From Clostridium sp. chh4-2 (lineage in GTDB: Bacteria; Bacillota; Clostridia; Lachnospirales; Lachnospiraceae), in assembly GCF_002899675.1 (NCBI RefSeq), contig NZ_PKUU01000001.1, forward strand, positions 248,001-312,000: a stretch of 64,000 nucleotides of DNA, read 5' to 3'. The notes beneath the pieces are model-generated. The model searched no databases, was not told the origin of the DNA, and worked only from the letters and a program-made list of their open reading frames with translations. Within the stretch, counting starts at the first letter, position 1, and every line of letters begins with the position of its first letter. A program made the position numbers and the translations under genes. Below, one piece after another: positions 43,008-51,622 of this stretch.

Positions 43008-44435
43008 TTATTCAAACATATATTTCAGTTTTGGACTGCGGGCCGCCGCCACTTCATCCAGACGTTTGATCCGGGTGGTATGCGGGGAACCCTGAATCCA
43101 TTCCGGATCGCTTTCTGCCTTTTCATAGATATCCAAAAATGCGCCGATCAGCTCATCCAGCCCTTCTTTCGATTCGGTTTCCGTCGGCTCCACCATCAGC
43201 GCTTCGTGCACAATCAGCGGGAAATACATGGTCGGAGGATGGATGCCGTAATCCAGCAGCGCTTTTGCAATATCCATAGCCGACACATGAATCTGGTGTT
43301 TTTCCTGTTCCAGACTCATCACAAATTCATGCATGCAGGTTTCCTCATACGGCATATGGTATTTTCCGGATAATTTCACACGGATGTAATTGGCGTTTAA
43401 GACCGCATTCTTACAAGCGTCAGGGATGCCATCTTTCCCCAGCATCAGCGCATAAGTTAACGCCTTTACGACCACCAGAAAATTGCCGTAGAAGGATTTT
43501 ACCATGCCAACGGAAGAAGCGTATTCTTCCATATGATAACCGTCCTGTTCCACCACTTTAAGCCCCGGCAGAAATTCCGCCAAAAATTCCTTGCAGCCCA
43601 CCGGGCCGCTTCCCGGACCGCCTCCGCCATGCGGGGTTGAAAATGTTTTATGAAGATTTAAATGCACCACGTCAAATCCCATATCTCCCGGCCGGACCAC
43701 ACCCATAACGGCGTTTAAATTAGCTCCGTCATAGTAGTTGAGCCCTCCGGCTTCATGGATGATCCTGGTGATCTCCAAAATATTCTTATCAAACAGCCCC
43801 ACCGTATTGGGATTGGTCAGCATTAAACCGGCCGTATCCTCTCCCACAGCCTCTCTCAGTTTCTCCAAGTCCACGCAGCCATCCTCCTGTGAAGGAATAT
43901 TAACCACCTCAAAACCGGCCATCACCGCGCTGGCCGGATTGGTCCCGTGAGCGGAATCCGGCACAATGATCTTGGTTCTCTTTAAATCCTTCCGTTTATC
44001 ATGATAGGCTTTAATCAGTAAAAGGCCTGTAAACTCGCCGTGAGCGCCTGCCGCAGGCTGAAATGTCATCTGATCCATTCCCGTGATTTCACAAAAAACT
44101 GTTTCCGCTGTTTTTAACACCTTCAGACAGCCCTGAACCGTATGTTCCGGCTGCAGAGGGTGAATCTGGGTGAATTCCTTTAAGGAAGCGGTCTCCTCAT
44201 TCACCTTTGGGTTGTACTTCATGGTACAGGAACCCAGCGGATAGAAACCGTCGTTTACTCCATGGGTGGCCTTTGCGAGTTCCGTATAGTGGCGGCTGAT
44301 ATCATTTTCCGACACTTCCGGCAGATGGAGCGGCTGTTTTCTGGCCGCTGCGCCAAGTTCCACAACCGGCACGTCGCATTCCGGCAGAATGCTGCATCTT
44401 CTTCCCTCTACGCTTCGTTCAAATATCAGTTTCAT
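43008..44435 (-). CDS. gcvPB: Glycine dehydrogenase (decarboxylating) subunit 2
   Basis: The ~475-residue PLP-binding subunit of the P protein decarboxylates glycine and loads the aminomethyl group on lipoyl-GcvH. The PLP lysine lies in DVVHLNLHKTFSTPHGGGGPG (near 265), and GSCTMKYNPK and PDSAHGTNPASA are characteristic. ATG at 44435 shares ATGA with the gcvPA stop codon. The nearby GTG three codons upstream is too close to AGGAGG. Confidence 0.96.
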   Translation of the reverse strand: MKLIFERSVEGRRCSILPECDVPVVELGAAARKQPLHLPEVSENDISRHYTELAKATHGVNDGFYPLGSCTMKYNPKVNEETASLKEFTQIHPLQPEHTVQGCLKVLKTAETVFCEITGMDQMTFQPAAGAHGEFTGLLLIKAYHDKRKDLKRTKIIVPDSAHGTNPASAVMAGFEVVNIPSQEDGCVDLEKLREAVGEDTAGLMLTNPNTVGLFDKNILEITRIIHEAGGLNYYDGANLNAVMGVVRPGDMGFDVVHLNLHKTFSTPHGGGGPGSGPVGCKEFLAEFLPGLKVVEQDGYHMEEYASSVGMVKSFYGNFLVVVKALTYALMLGKDGIPDACKNAVLNANYIRVKLSGKYHMPYEETCMHEFVMSLEQEKHQIHVSAMDIAKALLDYGIHPPTMYFPLIVHEALMVEPTETESKEGLDELIGAFLDIYEKAESDPEWIQGSPHTTRIKRLDEVAAARSPKLKYMFE

Positions 44436-45751
44436 CCTGCGCACACCTCCTTTACCAAACGGGCCAGTTCATCCATCTCAGCCTTGGAATTCATCTCCGT
44501 AGCGCACCATAAAATCCGTTTGTCTTTTAAAGGCAGCCCTCCAAGGTATCCGTTCTCCTCCAAATGATCAAAAAGAACCTTTGGTTCCACAGGACATTCC
44601 GTCACAAACTCATGGAAAAATTCTTTATCATATACCGGTTTTAATCCCGCCTCTGCCAATGCATTCCTTAGATAATGTGCTTTTGACATACAGGAAACGG
44701 CCGCCTGATAAAGCCCCTCCGCTCCCATAGCCGACAGATAAACCGACGCGGTCATGGCGCACAGCGCCTGGTTGGAGCAGATGTTGCTGCTGGCTTTTTC
44801 ACGCCTGATATGCTGTTCTCTTGCCTGAAGGGTCAGCACAAATCCTCTCTTTCCCTCGCTGTCAACCGTCTCTCCCACAATTCTGCCCGGAAGCTTTCTC
44901 ATCATCGCCTTTGTGGCCGCCATAAATCCCAGATAAGGGCCTCCGAATGCCAGCGGAAGTCCTAACGGCTGGCCTTCTCCCACCGCCACATCGGCGCCGC
45001 ATTCCGCCGGCGTCTGAAGCACCGCCAGGGAGATCGGATTGCATCCCATCACAAATTTGCCGCCCTTTTCATGAACCGCCCGGCCACAGCTTTCTGCATC
45101 TTCCAGAACCCCGTAATAATTGGGCTGCTGAAGGTAAAAACAGGCGGTCGTCTCATCTGCCAGGGAAGCCAGAGCTTCCAAATCGGTCACCCCGTCCTTT
45201 TCCGGCACGATGATCAGCTCTGTATCACGTCCATAACAGTAGGTTTTCATGGTTTCAATCACCTGAGGATTCATCGTGGCGGAAACAAGGGCTTTCACCC
45301 TCTTCCGTTCCTTACACATAAAAATGCTTTCGGCCGCAGCGGATGCTCCGTCATAAACCGATGCGTTGGCACAGTCCATCCCGGTCAGCTCGCAGATCAT
45401 AGTCTGGAATTCAAAGATGGACTGCAGATTTCCCTGGCTGATCTCCGCCTGATACGGCGTATAAGCGGTAACAAAATCCTCTTTGGTGGTAACGCTTTTC
45501 ACAATTGCGGGTATGTAATGGTGATAAGCCCCGGCTCCCCGGAAAATATGTTTGAACACCCGGTTTAAAGAAGCCATCTCCTCCAGCTTTTCCCGGACTT
45601 CCATCTCCGAACAGCCCGACGGGATGTTCATCTCCCCTTTTAACATCACTTCCTGGGGAATATGGGAAAACAGGGCGTCAAAACTGTCATAGCCGGCTTC
45701 TTTAAGCATCTCTTCCTGCTGTTTATTCGTATTGGATAGATAAGACCCCAT
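44432..45751 (-). CDS. gcvPA: Glycine dehydrogenase (decarboxylating) subunit 1
   Basis: The 439-residue partner of GcvPB corresponds to the N-terminal half of the fused P protein. MGSYLSNTNKQQEEMLKEAG, the Ala/Ser-rich VYDGASAAAESIFMC and FGGPYLGFMAA segments are typical. It does not bind PLP itself. It is coupled to gcvPB by a 4-bp stop/start overlap and follows gcvH. Confidence 0.95.
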   Translation of the reverse strand: MGSYLSNTNKQQEEMLKEAGYDSFDALFSHIPQEVMLKGEMNIPSGCSEMEVREKLEEMASLNRVFKHIFRGAGAYHHYIPAIVKSVTTKEDFVTAYTPYQAEISQGNLQSIFEFQTMICELTGMDCANASVYDGASAAAESIFMCKERKRVKALVSATMNPQVIETMKTYCYGRDTELIIVPEKDGVTDLEALASLADETTACFYLQQPNYYGVLEDAESCGRAVHEKGGKFVMGCNPISLAVLQTPAECGADVAVGEGQPLGLPLAFGGPYLGFMAATKAMMRKLPGRIVGETVDSEGKRGFVLTLQAREQHIRREKASSNICSNQALCAMTASVYLSAMGAEGLYQAAVSCMSKAHYLRNALAEAGLKPVYDKEFFHEFVTECPVEPKVLFDHLEENGYLGGLPLKDKRILWCATEMNSKAEMDELARLVKEVCAG

Positions 45752-45790
45752 ATCCTTCTCCTTTCGCCGTTTCCTTAATCGCTGTTTTCG

Positions 45791-46174
45791 TTATTCGGTG
45801 TCCTCTTTCGTAAATGCTTCGTAGCTGTCCGCATCCATCAGCTCTTCCTGATCACTGACATCCGTCACTTTGATAAACCATGCCCCATATGCATCCGCAT
45901 TGATGGATTCCGGGCTGTCCAGCAGCTCTTCATTGATCTCGGCCACAATTCCGGTCACCGGTGAATACACATCGGAAACTGCTTTTACTGATTCCACGTC
46001 TCCGAACGCTTCTCCGGCCGTCACTTCATCCCCCGGCTCCGGCAGATTCACAAATACAAGATCCCCCAATTCGTTCTGTGCATAATCGGTCAATCCGATT
46101 AACACGGTATTATCATCCTCAAATTTTACCCACTCGTGTGATTTTGCGTACTTTAACTCCTTTGGAAATGTCAT
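45791..46174 (-). CDS. gcvH: Glycine cleavage system H protein
   Basis: The 127-residue lipoyl carrier shuttles the aminomethyl group between P, T and L proteins. The lipoylated lysine is in [35 protein letters not shown] is the conserved N terminus. AGGAGGAG precedes the ATG. It sits between gcvT and gcvPA. Confidence 0.97.
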   Translation of the reverse strand: MTFPKELKYAKSHEWVKFEDDNTVLIGLTDYAQNELGDLVFVNLPEPGDEVTAGEAFGDVESVKAVSDVYSPVTGIVAEINEELLDSPESINADAYGAWFIKVTDVSDQEELMDADSYEAFTKEDTE

Positions 46175-46193
46175 GATAAACTCCTCCTGTTAT

Positions 46194-47279
46194 TTATTTT
46201 CTTTTATAAAATGGCAGTGCCACAACTTCTGCTTCGATCTTTCTTCCTCTTACCAATGCTTCCACCGGAGTGCCCGGCTCGGCATATTCCTTCTCTAAAA
46301 GAGCCATTGCCACCGGATAGCCAAGATACGGGCAATGGGTTCCTGAGGTCGTAATTCCGATCTCTTTTCCATCCGCATAGACGGTTTCATGTTCCCGGAT
46401 GATTCCGCGCCCGGTCACCTTTAAGCCAACCCGCTTTCTGGACGGCTCTCCTTTTGCTTCCAGGGCATGTTTTCCGATAAATTCTTCTTTTTTCATCTTT
46501 ACCGCAAATCCAAGGCCGGTTTCTATCGGAGTGATCACGTCATCCATCTCATGACCGTAAAGCGGCATGGAAGCCTCTAACCTAAGGGTATCCCTGGCGC
46601 CTAATCCGCATGGAATCAGCCCCTCTTCCTCTCCGGCAGCCATAAGTGCTTCCCACATCTGCGGAGCCTGATCCGCCGCCATATAGAGTTCATAACCGTC
46701 TTCTCCCGTATATCCTGTCTTAGAAATGATGCATTTCATTCCGGCCGCCTGGGCGTCTGCATTGCAGCTGTAATATTTAACAGGTATCTGATCCTCCTTG
46801 GCGATCTTTAGAAGGATTTCATGGGCTTTTGGTCCCTGCAGGGCGATCTGTCCCACGCTCTTTGAAATATCCGTAAATACAGCGTCTCCGAACTCATGTT
46901 CTTTCATCCATGCGAAATCCTTATCCTTGTTGGACGCGTTGACAACGATAAAATAATGGTCGTCCCTGATCTTATATACGATCAGGTCATCCACAACTCC
47001 CCCTTCTTCATTGCACATCGGGCTGTACCTGGCCTGGCCGTCATACATGCCGGTAAAGTCATTGGTCAGAAGATGATTTAAATTCTTTAAAGCATCGCTG
47101 CCAATGCAGGTGATCTCTCCCATATGGGAAACATCAAACAAGCCGCATTTCGTTCTCACAGCCATGTGCTCTGCTATGACACCCGTCTTGTACTGGACAG
47201 GAAGAAGATATCCTGCAAACGGTACAATCTTGCCCCCATATTTAACATGGGTGTCATACAATGTTGTTTTTAGTTCCAT
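46194..47279 (-). CDS. gcvT: Glycine cleavage system T protein (aminomethyltransferase)
   Basis: The 361-residue protein transfers the methylene group to tetrahydrofolate and releases ammonia. VPFAGYLLPVQY, GLFDVSHMGE, SKTGYTGEDGYELY and LGARDTLRLEASMPLYGHE are standard. It is the first gene of the operon gcvT-gcvH-gcvPA-gcvPB-lplA-lpdA and follows a tandem glycine riboswitch and terminator. The resulting methylene-THF links this operon to one-carbon supply. Confidence 0.97.
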   Translation of the reverse strand: MELKTTLYDTHVKYGGKIVPFAGYLLPVQYKTGVIAEHMAVRTKCGLFDVSHMGEITCIGSDALKNLNHLLTNDFTGMYDGQARYSPMCNEEGGVVDDLIVYKIRDDHYFIVVNASNKDKDFAWMKEHEFGDAVFTDISKSVGQIALQGPKAHEILLKIAKEDQIPVKYYSCNADAQAAGMKCIISKTGYTGEDGYELYMAADQAPQMWEALMAAGEEEGLIPCGLGARDTLRLEASMPLYGHEMDDVITPIETGLGFAVKMKKEEFIGKHALEAKGEPSRKRVGLKVTGRGIIREHETVYADGKEIGITTSGTHCPYLGYPVAMALLEKEYAEPGTPVEALVRGRKIEAEVVALPFYKRK

Positions 47280-47314
47280 GTGCTACCTCCTCAAGTTTGA
47301 CAAATTTTAGACAC

Positions 47315-47348
47315 AAAAAAGAGCATACAGCAAATAATTGCTATATGC
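47315..47348 (-). terminator. Expression-platform terminator of the glycine riboswitch
   Basis: Arms 47338-47348 and 47323-47333 form an 11-bp stem with one G-U pair, followed on the minus strand by CTCTTTTTT. It begins at the 3' edge of the second aptamer, so glycine binding can interfere with it and allow gcv expression. Confidence 0.82.
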
Positions 47349-47531
47349 CCTGTCTTCGTACCTGAAAGATTACTTCGGTTTTCCGAAGCTGCCTCGTCGG
47401 TGGTGCTAACGGCAATGGTTAAAATGCCATATTCACCTTTCCAGAGTTTCGTCCAAATCCGGTCCTTTTGCCTGAGAGTTTCTCTCCCCTTCGGCGCTGT
47501 TAACCAGTCTCTCCCGGATTCTTCAACCGAT
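47347..47531 (-). ncRNA. Tandem glycine riboswitch
   Basis: The minus-strand RNA has a first aptamer with GGGAGAGACTGG, AGCGCCGAAGGGG, CTCTCAGGCAAAAGGACCGG and GGACGAAACTCTGGAAAGG. A second follows with CACCGACGAGGC, a short CTTCGG/CCGAAG stem, CTTTCAGGTACGAAGACAGG. These are the conserved blocks of paired glycine aptamers. It precedes gcvT and should switch the operon on with glycine. Confidence 0.92.
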
Positions 47532-47548
47532 TATGAATTTGTATTTTA

Positions 47549-47577
47549 ATCCTACCATATGTTGTGGTGAAAATCAA
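47549..47577 (-). promoter_or_regulatory. Promoter of the gcv operon
   Basis: TTGATT (47572-47577) and TAGGAT (47549-47554) are 17 bp apart, with TGG before the -10 (extended -10). It lies just upstream of the glycine aptamers. Confidence 0.6.
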
Positions 47578-47583
47578 GTTTCT

Positions 47584-48891
47584 TTATACATATCCCAAAA
47601 GTCCCGGCAGCCACATGGACAGAATCGGCACATAGGATACCAGTAAAAGGACGATAAAGATGGCCGCAAAGTAGAGAAGGAGGGGCCGGATTACATTTTC
47701 AATTCTGGTCTTTCCTACCTTAACACCTACGAATAATGTGGTTCCCACAGGCGGCGTGATGGTTCCGATGCACAAGTTGAAGATCATCATAATTCCGAAA
47801 TGCACGGTATTCATCCCAAGGGCCTGGCAGATCGGAAGAAAGATCGGCGTAAAGATCAGGCAGGCCGGAGTCATATCCATAAATGTTCCGATAATCAGCA
47901 GTAAAATATTGATGATGAACAGGATCACATACCGGTTGTCGCTGATGCTCAGCATAGCTTCTGAAACAGCGGTTGGAATTCCTGTAAACGCCATAACCCA
48001 GCTCATGATGCTGGACACGCCGATCAGGAAGATGATGATGCCCGTCATTTCCGCACTGTCTAAGAAGATTTTAGGCAGCTCGCTGAATTTGATGGATTTG
48101 TAGAAAAACAGGGACAGCACCAGGCTGTACACAACCGCCACAACGCTTCCTTCCGTCGCTGTAAAAATACCTGAGATAATGCCGCCGATTACGATAATAA
48201 TCATCAGCAGGCACGGGATGGCCTGGAAGAACACCTTCACCTTTTCAGACATGGTATATTTCTTCGTGCTCCGGTATCCGCGCTTTTTCGCGAAATAATA
48301 GATAACGATCATACAGGCCAGGCCCCACAAAATTCCCGGAATGTATCCGGCCATAAAAAGCGCCGCTACGGAAGTTCCTCCGCTCACCAAAGAATAAGTG
48401 ATCATAACATTGCTGGGAGGAATTAAAAGTCCCGTAGGTGCCGTTGCTATATTGGCCGCCGCGGAGAAGTCGCGGTCATAGCCCTCTTCCTCTTCAATGG
48501 GCCCGATGATGGAACCCATAGCGGAAGCAGCCGCAGTACCGGAACCGGAAATCGCTCCGAACAGCATGTTTGCAACCGCATTGGTGTGGGCTAAAGCGCC
48601 CGGAATTCTCCCGGTAAACAGCTTTGCAAAGTTGATTAACCGGATGGCAATTCCGCCTTTATTCATGATATTTCCTGCCAGAATGAAAAAGGGAATGGCA
48701 AGTAAGCTGAATACGGAAATGCCGGAAAAAATTCTCTGTGCGCCGGTCAGTACGGCCGCTCCCGTGTTTAATACGGGAAGGATGGCACAGATCGAAGAGA
48801 TGGCAAGGGCTACGGCGATTGGCACGCCGGCCAGCAGCATAATTACTAAAAGGACCAGAATAATCAGTCCGCAGACAACAGCTATATTCAT
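47584..48891 (-). CDS. dctM: TRAP transporter large membrane subunit
   Basis: The 435-residue DctM-type protein has about 12 membrane segments and drives sodium- or proton-coupled uptake of organic acids bound by DctP. AIPFFILAGNIMNKGGIA, the NMLFGAISGSGTAAASAMGSI segment and TGLLIPPSNVMITY, GTFMDMTPACLIFTPIFLP are family signatures. It overlaps dctQ by 4 bp (ATGA). Confidence 0.95.
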   Translation of the reverse strand: MNIAVVCGLIILVLLVIMLLAGVPIAVALAISSICAILPVLNTGAAVLTGAQRIFSGISVFSLLAIPFFILAGNIMNKGGIAIRLINFAKLFTGRIPGALAHTNAVANMLFGAISGSGTAAASAMGSIIGPIEEEEGYDRDFSAAANIATAPTGLLIPPSNVMITYSLVSGGTSVAALFMAGYIPGILWGLACMIVIYYFAKKRGYRSTKKYTMSEKVKVFFQAIPCLLMIIIVIGGIISGIFTATEGSVVAVVYSLVLSLFFYKSIKFSELPKIFLDSAEMTGIIIFLIGVSSIMSWVMAFTGIPTAVSEAMLSISDNRYVILFIINILLLIIGTFMDMTPACLIFTPIFLPICQALGMNTVHFGIMMIFNLCIGTITPPVGTTLFVGVKVGKTRIENVIRPLLLYFAAIFIVLLLVSYVPILSMWLPGLLGYV

Positions 48892-49391
48892 ACGTTTGCT
48901 TCCCCCCGTTCGCTGAAATCACCATGGAGCATGTCCAGGGCGTTGATAAGGCTAAAGATCATAATCAGAATGCCGGTCACCGGAACGATCACATAGATAT
49001 ATCCCATAGGAACGCGAAGAGATGCGGTGGTCTGAATCATGGTGAGCTTGGTGATGGAGATTCCTCCGTATACCATCACCACTCCGGCAAATGCAAATGC
49101 TAAGAGGTCAATGGCCACTTCCAGGTATTTTCTGCCGGGTCCGGTCAGTTTATCGGCTAAAAATCCCATTCTCATGTGGTCGCGTTTTCCGAATACATAG
49201 GCGGATGCCAAAAGGGCCATCCAGGTGAAAGAATAAGTCAGCAGTTCCTCGGATACCGTGCTGGGACGGTTAAAGAAATACCGGGTAATAATCTGATAGG
49301 TACCGATCACGGTCATCATCATGAATAAAACGATGATGCACAGGCCTAAGACTTTCATCAATATCTTTCTCACATTATGCAGAGCTTCCAT
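48888..49391 (-). CDS. dctQ: TRAP transporter small membrane subunit
   Basis: The 167-residue DctQ-type protein has four membrane segments; SEELLTYSFTWMALLASAYVF is the usual signature region. It starts immediately after the dctP stop codon and overlaps dctM, so the three subunits are translated as a unit. Confidence 0.93.
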   Translation of the reverse strand: MEALHNVRKILMKVLGLCIIVLFMMMTVIGTYQIITRYFFNRPSTVSEELLTYSFTWMALLASAYVFGKRDHMRMGFLADKLTGPGRKYLEVAIDLLAFAFAGVVMVYGGISITKLTMIQTTASLRVPMGYIYVIVPVTGILIMIFSLINALDMLHGDFSERGEANV

Positions 49392-50426
49392 CTATTCTCC
49401 CCCTTTCGCTTTTTCATTGGCTTCCTGGATATGCTGATAAAGATCGGCAATTTTCGGATTTTCTTTTAACATTTTTTCATGGAGAGGAAGGACTTTTTCC
49501 TTGAATGCGTTCACATCCACATCGATGAACGTCACTCCCATGTCTTCCGTGGCGATGCGCTTTGCTTCCACGATGCTGTCATCCCACTCTTTCATCTCCA
49601 CCTCGGTGGACAAAGCGGCCGCATCTTTAAAGACCTGATATTCTTCCGGGCTTAAACTGTTTAAAAATTTCAGGTTTCCAACCAGCATATCCGGAACCAT
49701 CTGATGTTTGTTGTAGCAGTAATATTTGGCAACTTCGCCGTGTTTGTTATTGGTTAATGCCAGCTCGTTGTTTTCCGCTCCGTCGATCACGCCCTGCTGG
49801 ATGGCCGTATACACCTCGCCGAATCCCATGGGCGCTGCCGCCGCCCCAAATGCATTTACCATGGCTACGCTGGCCGGGCTCTGCTGAACCCTGATCTTTT
49901 TGCCCTTTAAGTCGTCCGGCGTGTTGATCGGTGTTTTAGCATAGAAATTACGTGTTCCCGCATTGTACCAGGTCACCACGCGGAATCCGGCTTCATCTGT
50001 GGAAGCATAAACCTGCTCCATATAGTCCGTGTCTTCCATGACTGATTTATATACGTCCTCTGAATCAAACAAGTAAGGCATGCTGAAGATCTCATATACA
50101 CCGGCAAATGTTTCCAGGTTGGCAGTTCCGGCCACAACGAAGTCAATGGCTCCCGTCTGGGTCAGCTCGATGGCCTTCTGGGCAGAGCCTAAAATCTCGT
50201 TGGGGAAAATCTGAACTTCATATTTATCGCCCAGGCGTTCTTCCACATATTCCTTAAATGCCAAAAGTCCCAAATGCTGCGGATGTGTTTCCGACTGTCC
50301 GTGAGAAATACGGATAATCCGTTTCCCCGATGTTACAGAACCGCATCCTGCAAGTCCTGCACACATTACGGCCGCCATGGCGATGGCTGTTATTTTTTTT
50401 AATATCTTTTTCAATGCTCTCTCCAT
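49392..50426 (-). CDS. dctP: TRAP transporter solute-binding lipoprotein
   Basis: The 344-residue precursor has a signal peptide ending in the lipobox GLAGC. The DctP-family core is evident in IRISHGQSETHPQH, LKGKKIRVQQSPASVAM and the YTAIQQGVIDGAENN segment with the ligand-pairing region. The ligand is likely a carboxylate or sugar acid but cannot be read from sequence. The start is uncertain: ATG at 50426 directly abuts AAAGGA, while TTG at 50414, behind GGAGAG, would give the tighter signal peptide. A two-component system of the LytS/YesM type lies upstream and probably controls it. Confidence 0.93.
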   Translation of the reverse strand: MERALKKILKKITAIAMAAVMCAGLAGCGSVTSGKRIIRISHGQSETHPQHLGLLAFKEYVEERLGDKYEVQIFPNEILGSAQKAIELTQTGAIDFVVAGTANLETFAGVYEIFSMPYLFDSEDVYKSVMEDTDYMEQVYASTDEAGFRVVTWYNAGTRNFYAKTPINTPDDLKGKKIRVQQSPASVAMVNAFGAAAAPMGFGEVYTAIQQGVIDGAENNELALTNNKHGEVAKYYCYNKHQMVPDMLVGNLKFLNSLSPEEYQVFKDAAALSTEVEMKEWDDSIVEAKRIATEDMGVTFIDVDVNAFKEKVLPLHEKMLKENPKIADLYQHIQEANEKAKGGE

Positions 50427-50473
50427 TCCTTTCTAAATCTAATTAACCGTGTCATCCTTATGAGCCGGACAGA

Positions 50474-50502
50474 ATTATAAATGGTTCCGGAACCTGCGTC
50501 AT
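50474..50502 (-). promoter_or_regulatory. TRAP operon promoter with palindromic operator
   Basis: ATGACG (50497-50502) and TATAAT (50474-50479) have a 17-bp spacer. The spacer contains GGTTCCGGAACC (50483-50494), a perfect 12-bp palindrome. Immediately upstream of the -35 lies a second near-palindrome centred on GGGCCC (50504-50526). These are candidate operator and activator sites. Confidence 0.55.
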
Positions 50503-50649
50503 ACCAGGAAAGGGCCCTTTCCCTGGAATCTTCAAACTCCTTTTCAGTCACTTAGCCGGTTGGCCTGTCCGTTTTTTTTCACGCAGCCGCTTATCGCGAA
50601 AACGGCTGCTGCCTTCAGAATAGCAATTGCTGTTCCAACATGTTTGAAC

Positions 50650-50736
50650 AAAAAAATACTCCCGGAATTTTACAACTCAGATATTGTTAAGTTTTTAGCG
50701 ATTTCTTAACAGTATCCTCATTATAAAGCCCGGGAG
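50650..50736 (-). terminator. Terminator of the two-component system
   Basis: CTCCCGG (50659-50665) pairs with 50730-50736 around an inner TGTTAAG/CTTAACA hairpin. On the minus strand TATTTTTTT follows. It lies 100 bp after the response-regulator stop codon and separates it from the TRAP operon. I see nothing further between 50527 and 50649. Confidence 0.65.
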
Positions 50737-50835
50737 GACTTTTGGATAGCGTAAAATATTGTCATTGAGGTGGACATTTTTAGCCTGTTTGATTCTTTTT
50801 TTGTCTCATTAGTACATATGTACAAAATTTATCGA

Positions 50836-51621
50836 TCATTTTTGTACATTATAACTACTGCGATACTCGGATGGAAGCATACCATTCATCCTTTTGAACA
50901 CTTTAGAAAAATACTTGGAATCCGTATATCCGACTCCGCTGCTCACGTCTTTTATATTGATCGCCTTATTCTGGAGCATTTTTTTCGCCTCATTCATCCG
51001 CACCTGGGTCAAATAGGCGGTAAAATTCTGGCCGAAGCACTGCTTAAACAGCTTGCAGAAATAAGCGTCCGAATAATTCATAGCCTTGGCCGCATCCTGC
51101 ATGGAGATCTCCTCCATATAGTGATTTTTCACATAATCCCGGATGATTCCGGCGATCTGGCTGATCCGATCTTCATTGATTTCCTCCTCCGGTTCCTGCA
51201 TGTCCTCGAATGAAACCGGCTGCTCTGCGTCCTTTTTCTCCGCCTTTAATCCCGCCTGGCGCAGCGCTTCCTCCATCACCGGAAGAAGTTCTTCATCGTC
51301 ACACGGTTTTAGCAGATATTCCAGAGCGCGGATCGAAATCGCCCTCTTTGCATAGGAAAATTCATCGTATGCCGTAAGGAAAATGATGACCGCTCCCGAA
51401 TCCTGACGCCGGATCTGTTCCGCAGCCTCTACCCCGTTCATTCCCGGCATACCGATATCCATAATGACAATCTGTATCTCATGCTCTTTAAAGATTCTGA
51501 GGGCTTCCAGTCCGTTTTCCGCCTGGATCACCTGGCAGATATCACCAAAATGCTTTTTCAGTTTTCTGCTGAGCGCCATCCGCTCGATCATCTCATCGTC
51601 TACAACTAATACCTGATACAT
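50836..51621 (-). CDS. AraC-type response regulator (YesN-like)
   Basis: The ~261-residue protein has an N-terminal receiver (VLVVDDEMIER, acceptor Asp in IVIMDIGMPGMNG, Lys in LKPCDDEE) and a C-terminal AraC DNA-binding domain of two helix-turn-helices (SMQDAAKAMNYSDAYFCKLFK, then GVGYTDSKYFSKVFKRMNG). The ATG at 51621 lies 1 bp past the kinase stop codon and uses GAAGGATAAT. The next genes downstream encode a TRAP transporter, its likely target. Confidence 0.93.
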   Translation of the reverse strand: MYQVLVVDDEMIERMALSRKLKKHFGDICQVIQAENGLEALRIFKEHEIQIVIMDIGMPGMNGVEAAEQIRRQDSGAVIIFLTAYDEFSYAKRAISIRALEYLLKPCDDEELLPVMEEALRQAGLKAEKKDAEQPVSFEDMQEPEEEINEDRISQIAGIIRDYVKNHYMEEISMQDAAKAMNYSDAYFCKLFKQCFGQNFTAYLTQVRMNEAKKMLQNKAINIKDVSSGVGYTDSKYFSKVFKRMNGMLPSEYRSSYNVQK

Positions 51622-51622
51622 A

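Noticed and set aside
50575..50615. GCAGCCG / CGGCTGC hairpin as a terminator
   Set aside because: The T run lies on the 5' side on the plus strand and becomes A residues after the hairpin on the minus strand, so it cannot act as an intrinsic terminator for either neighbour.
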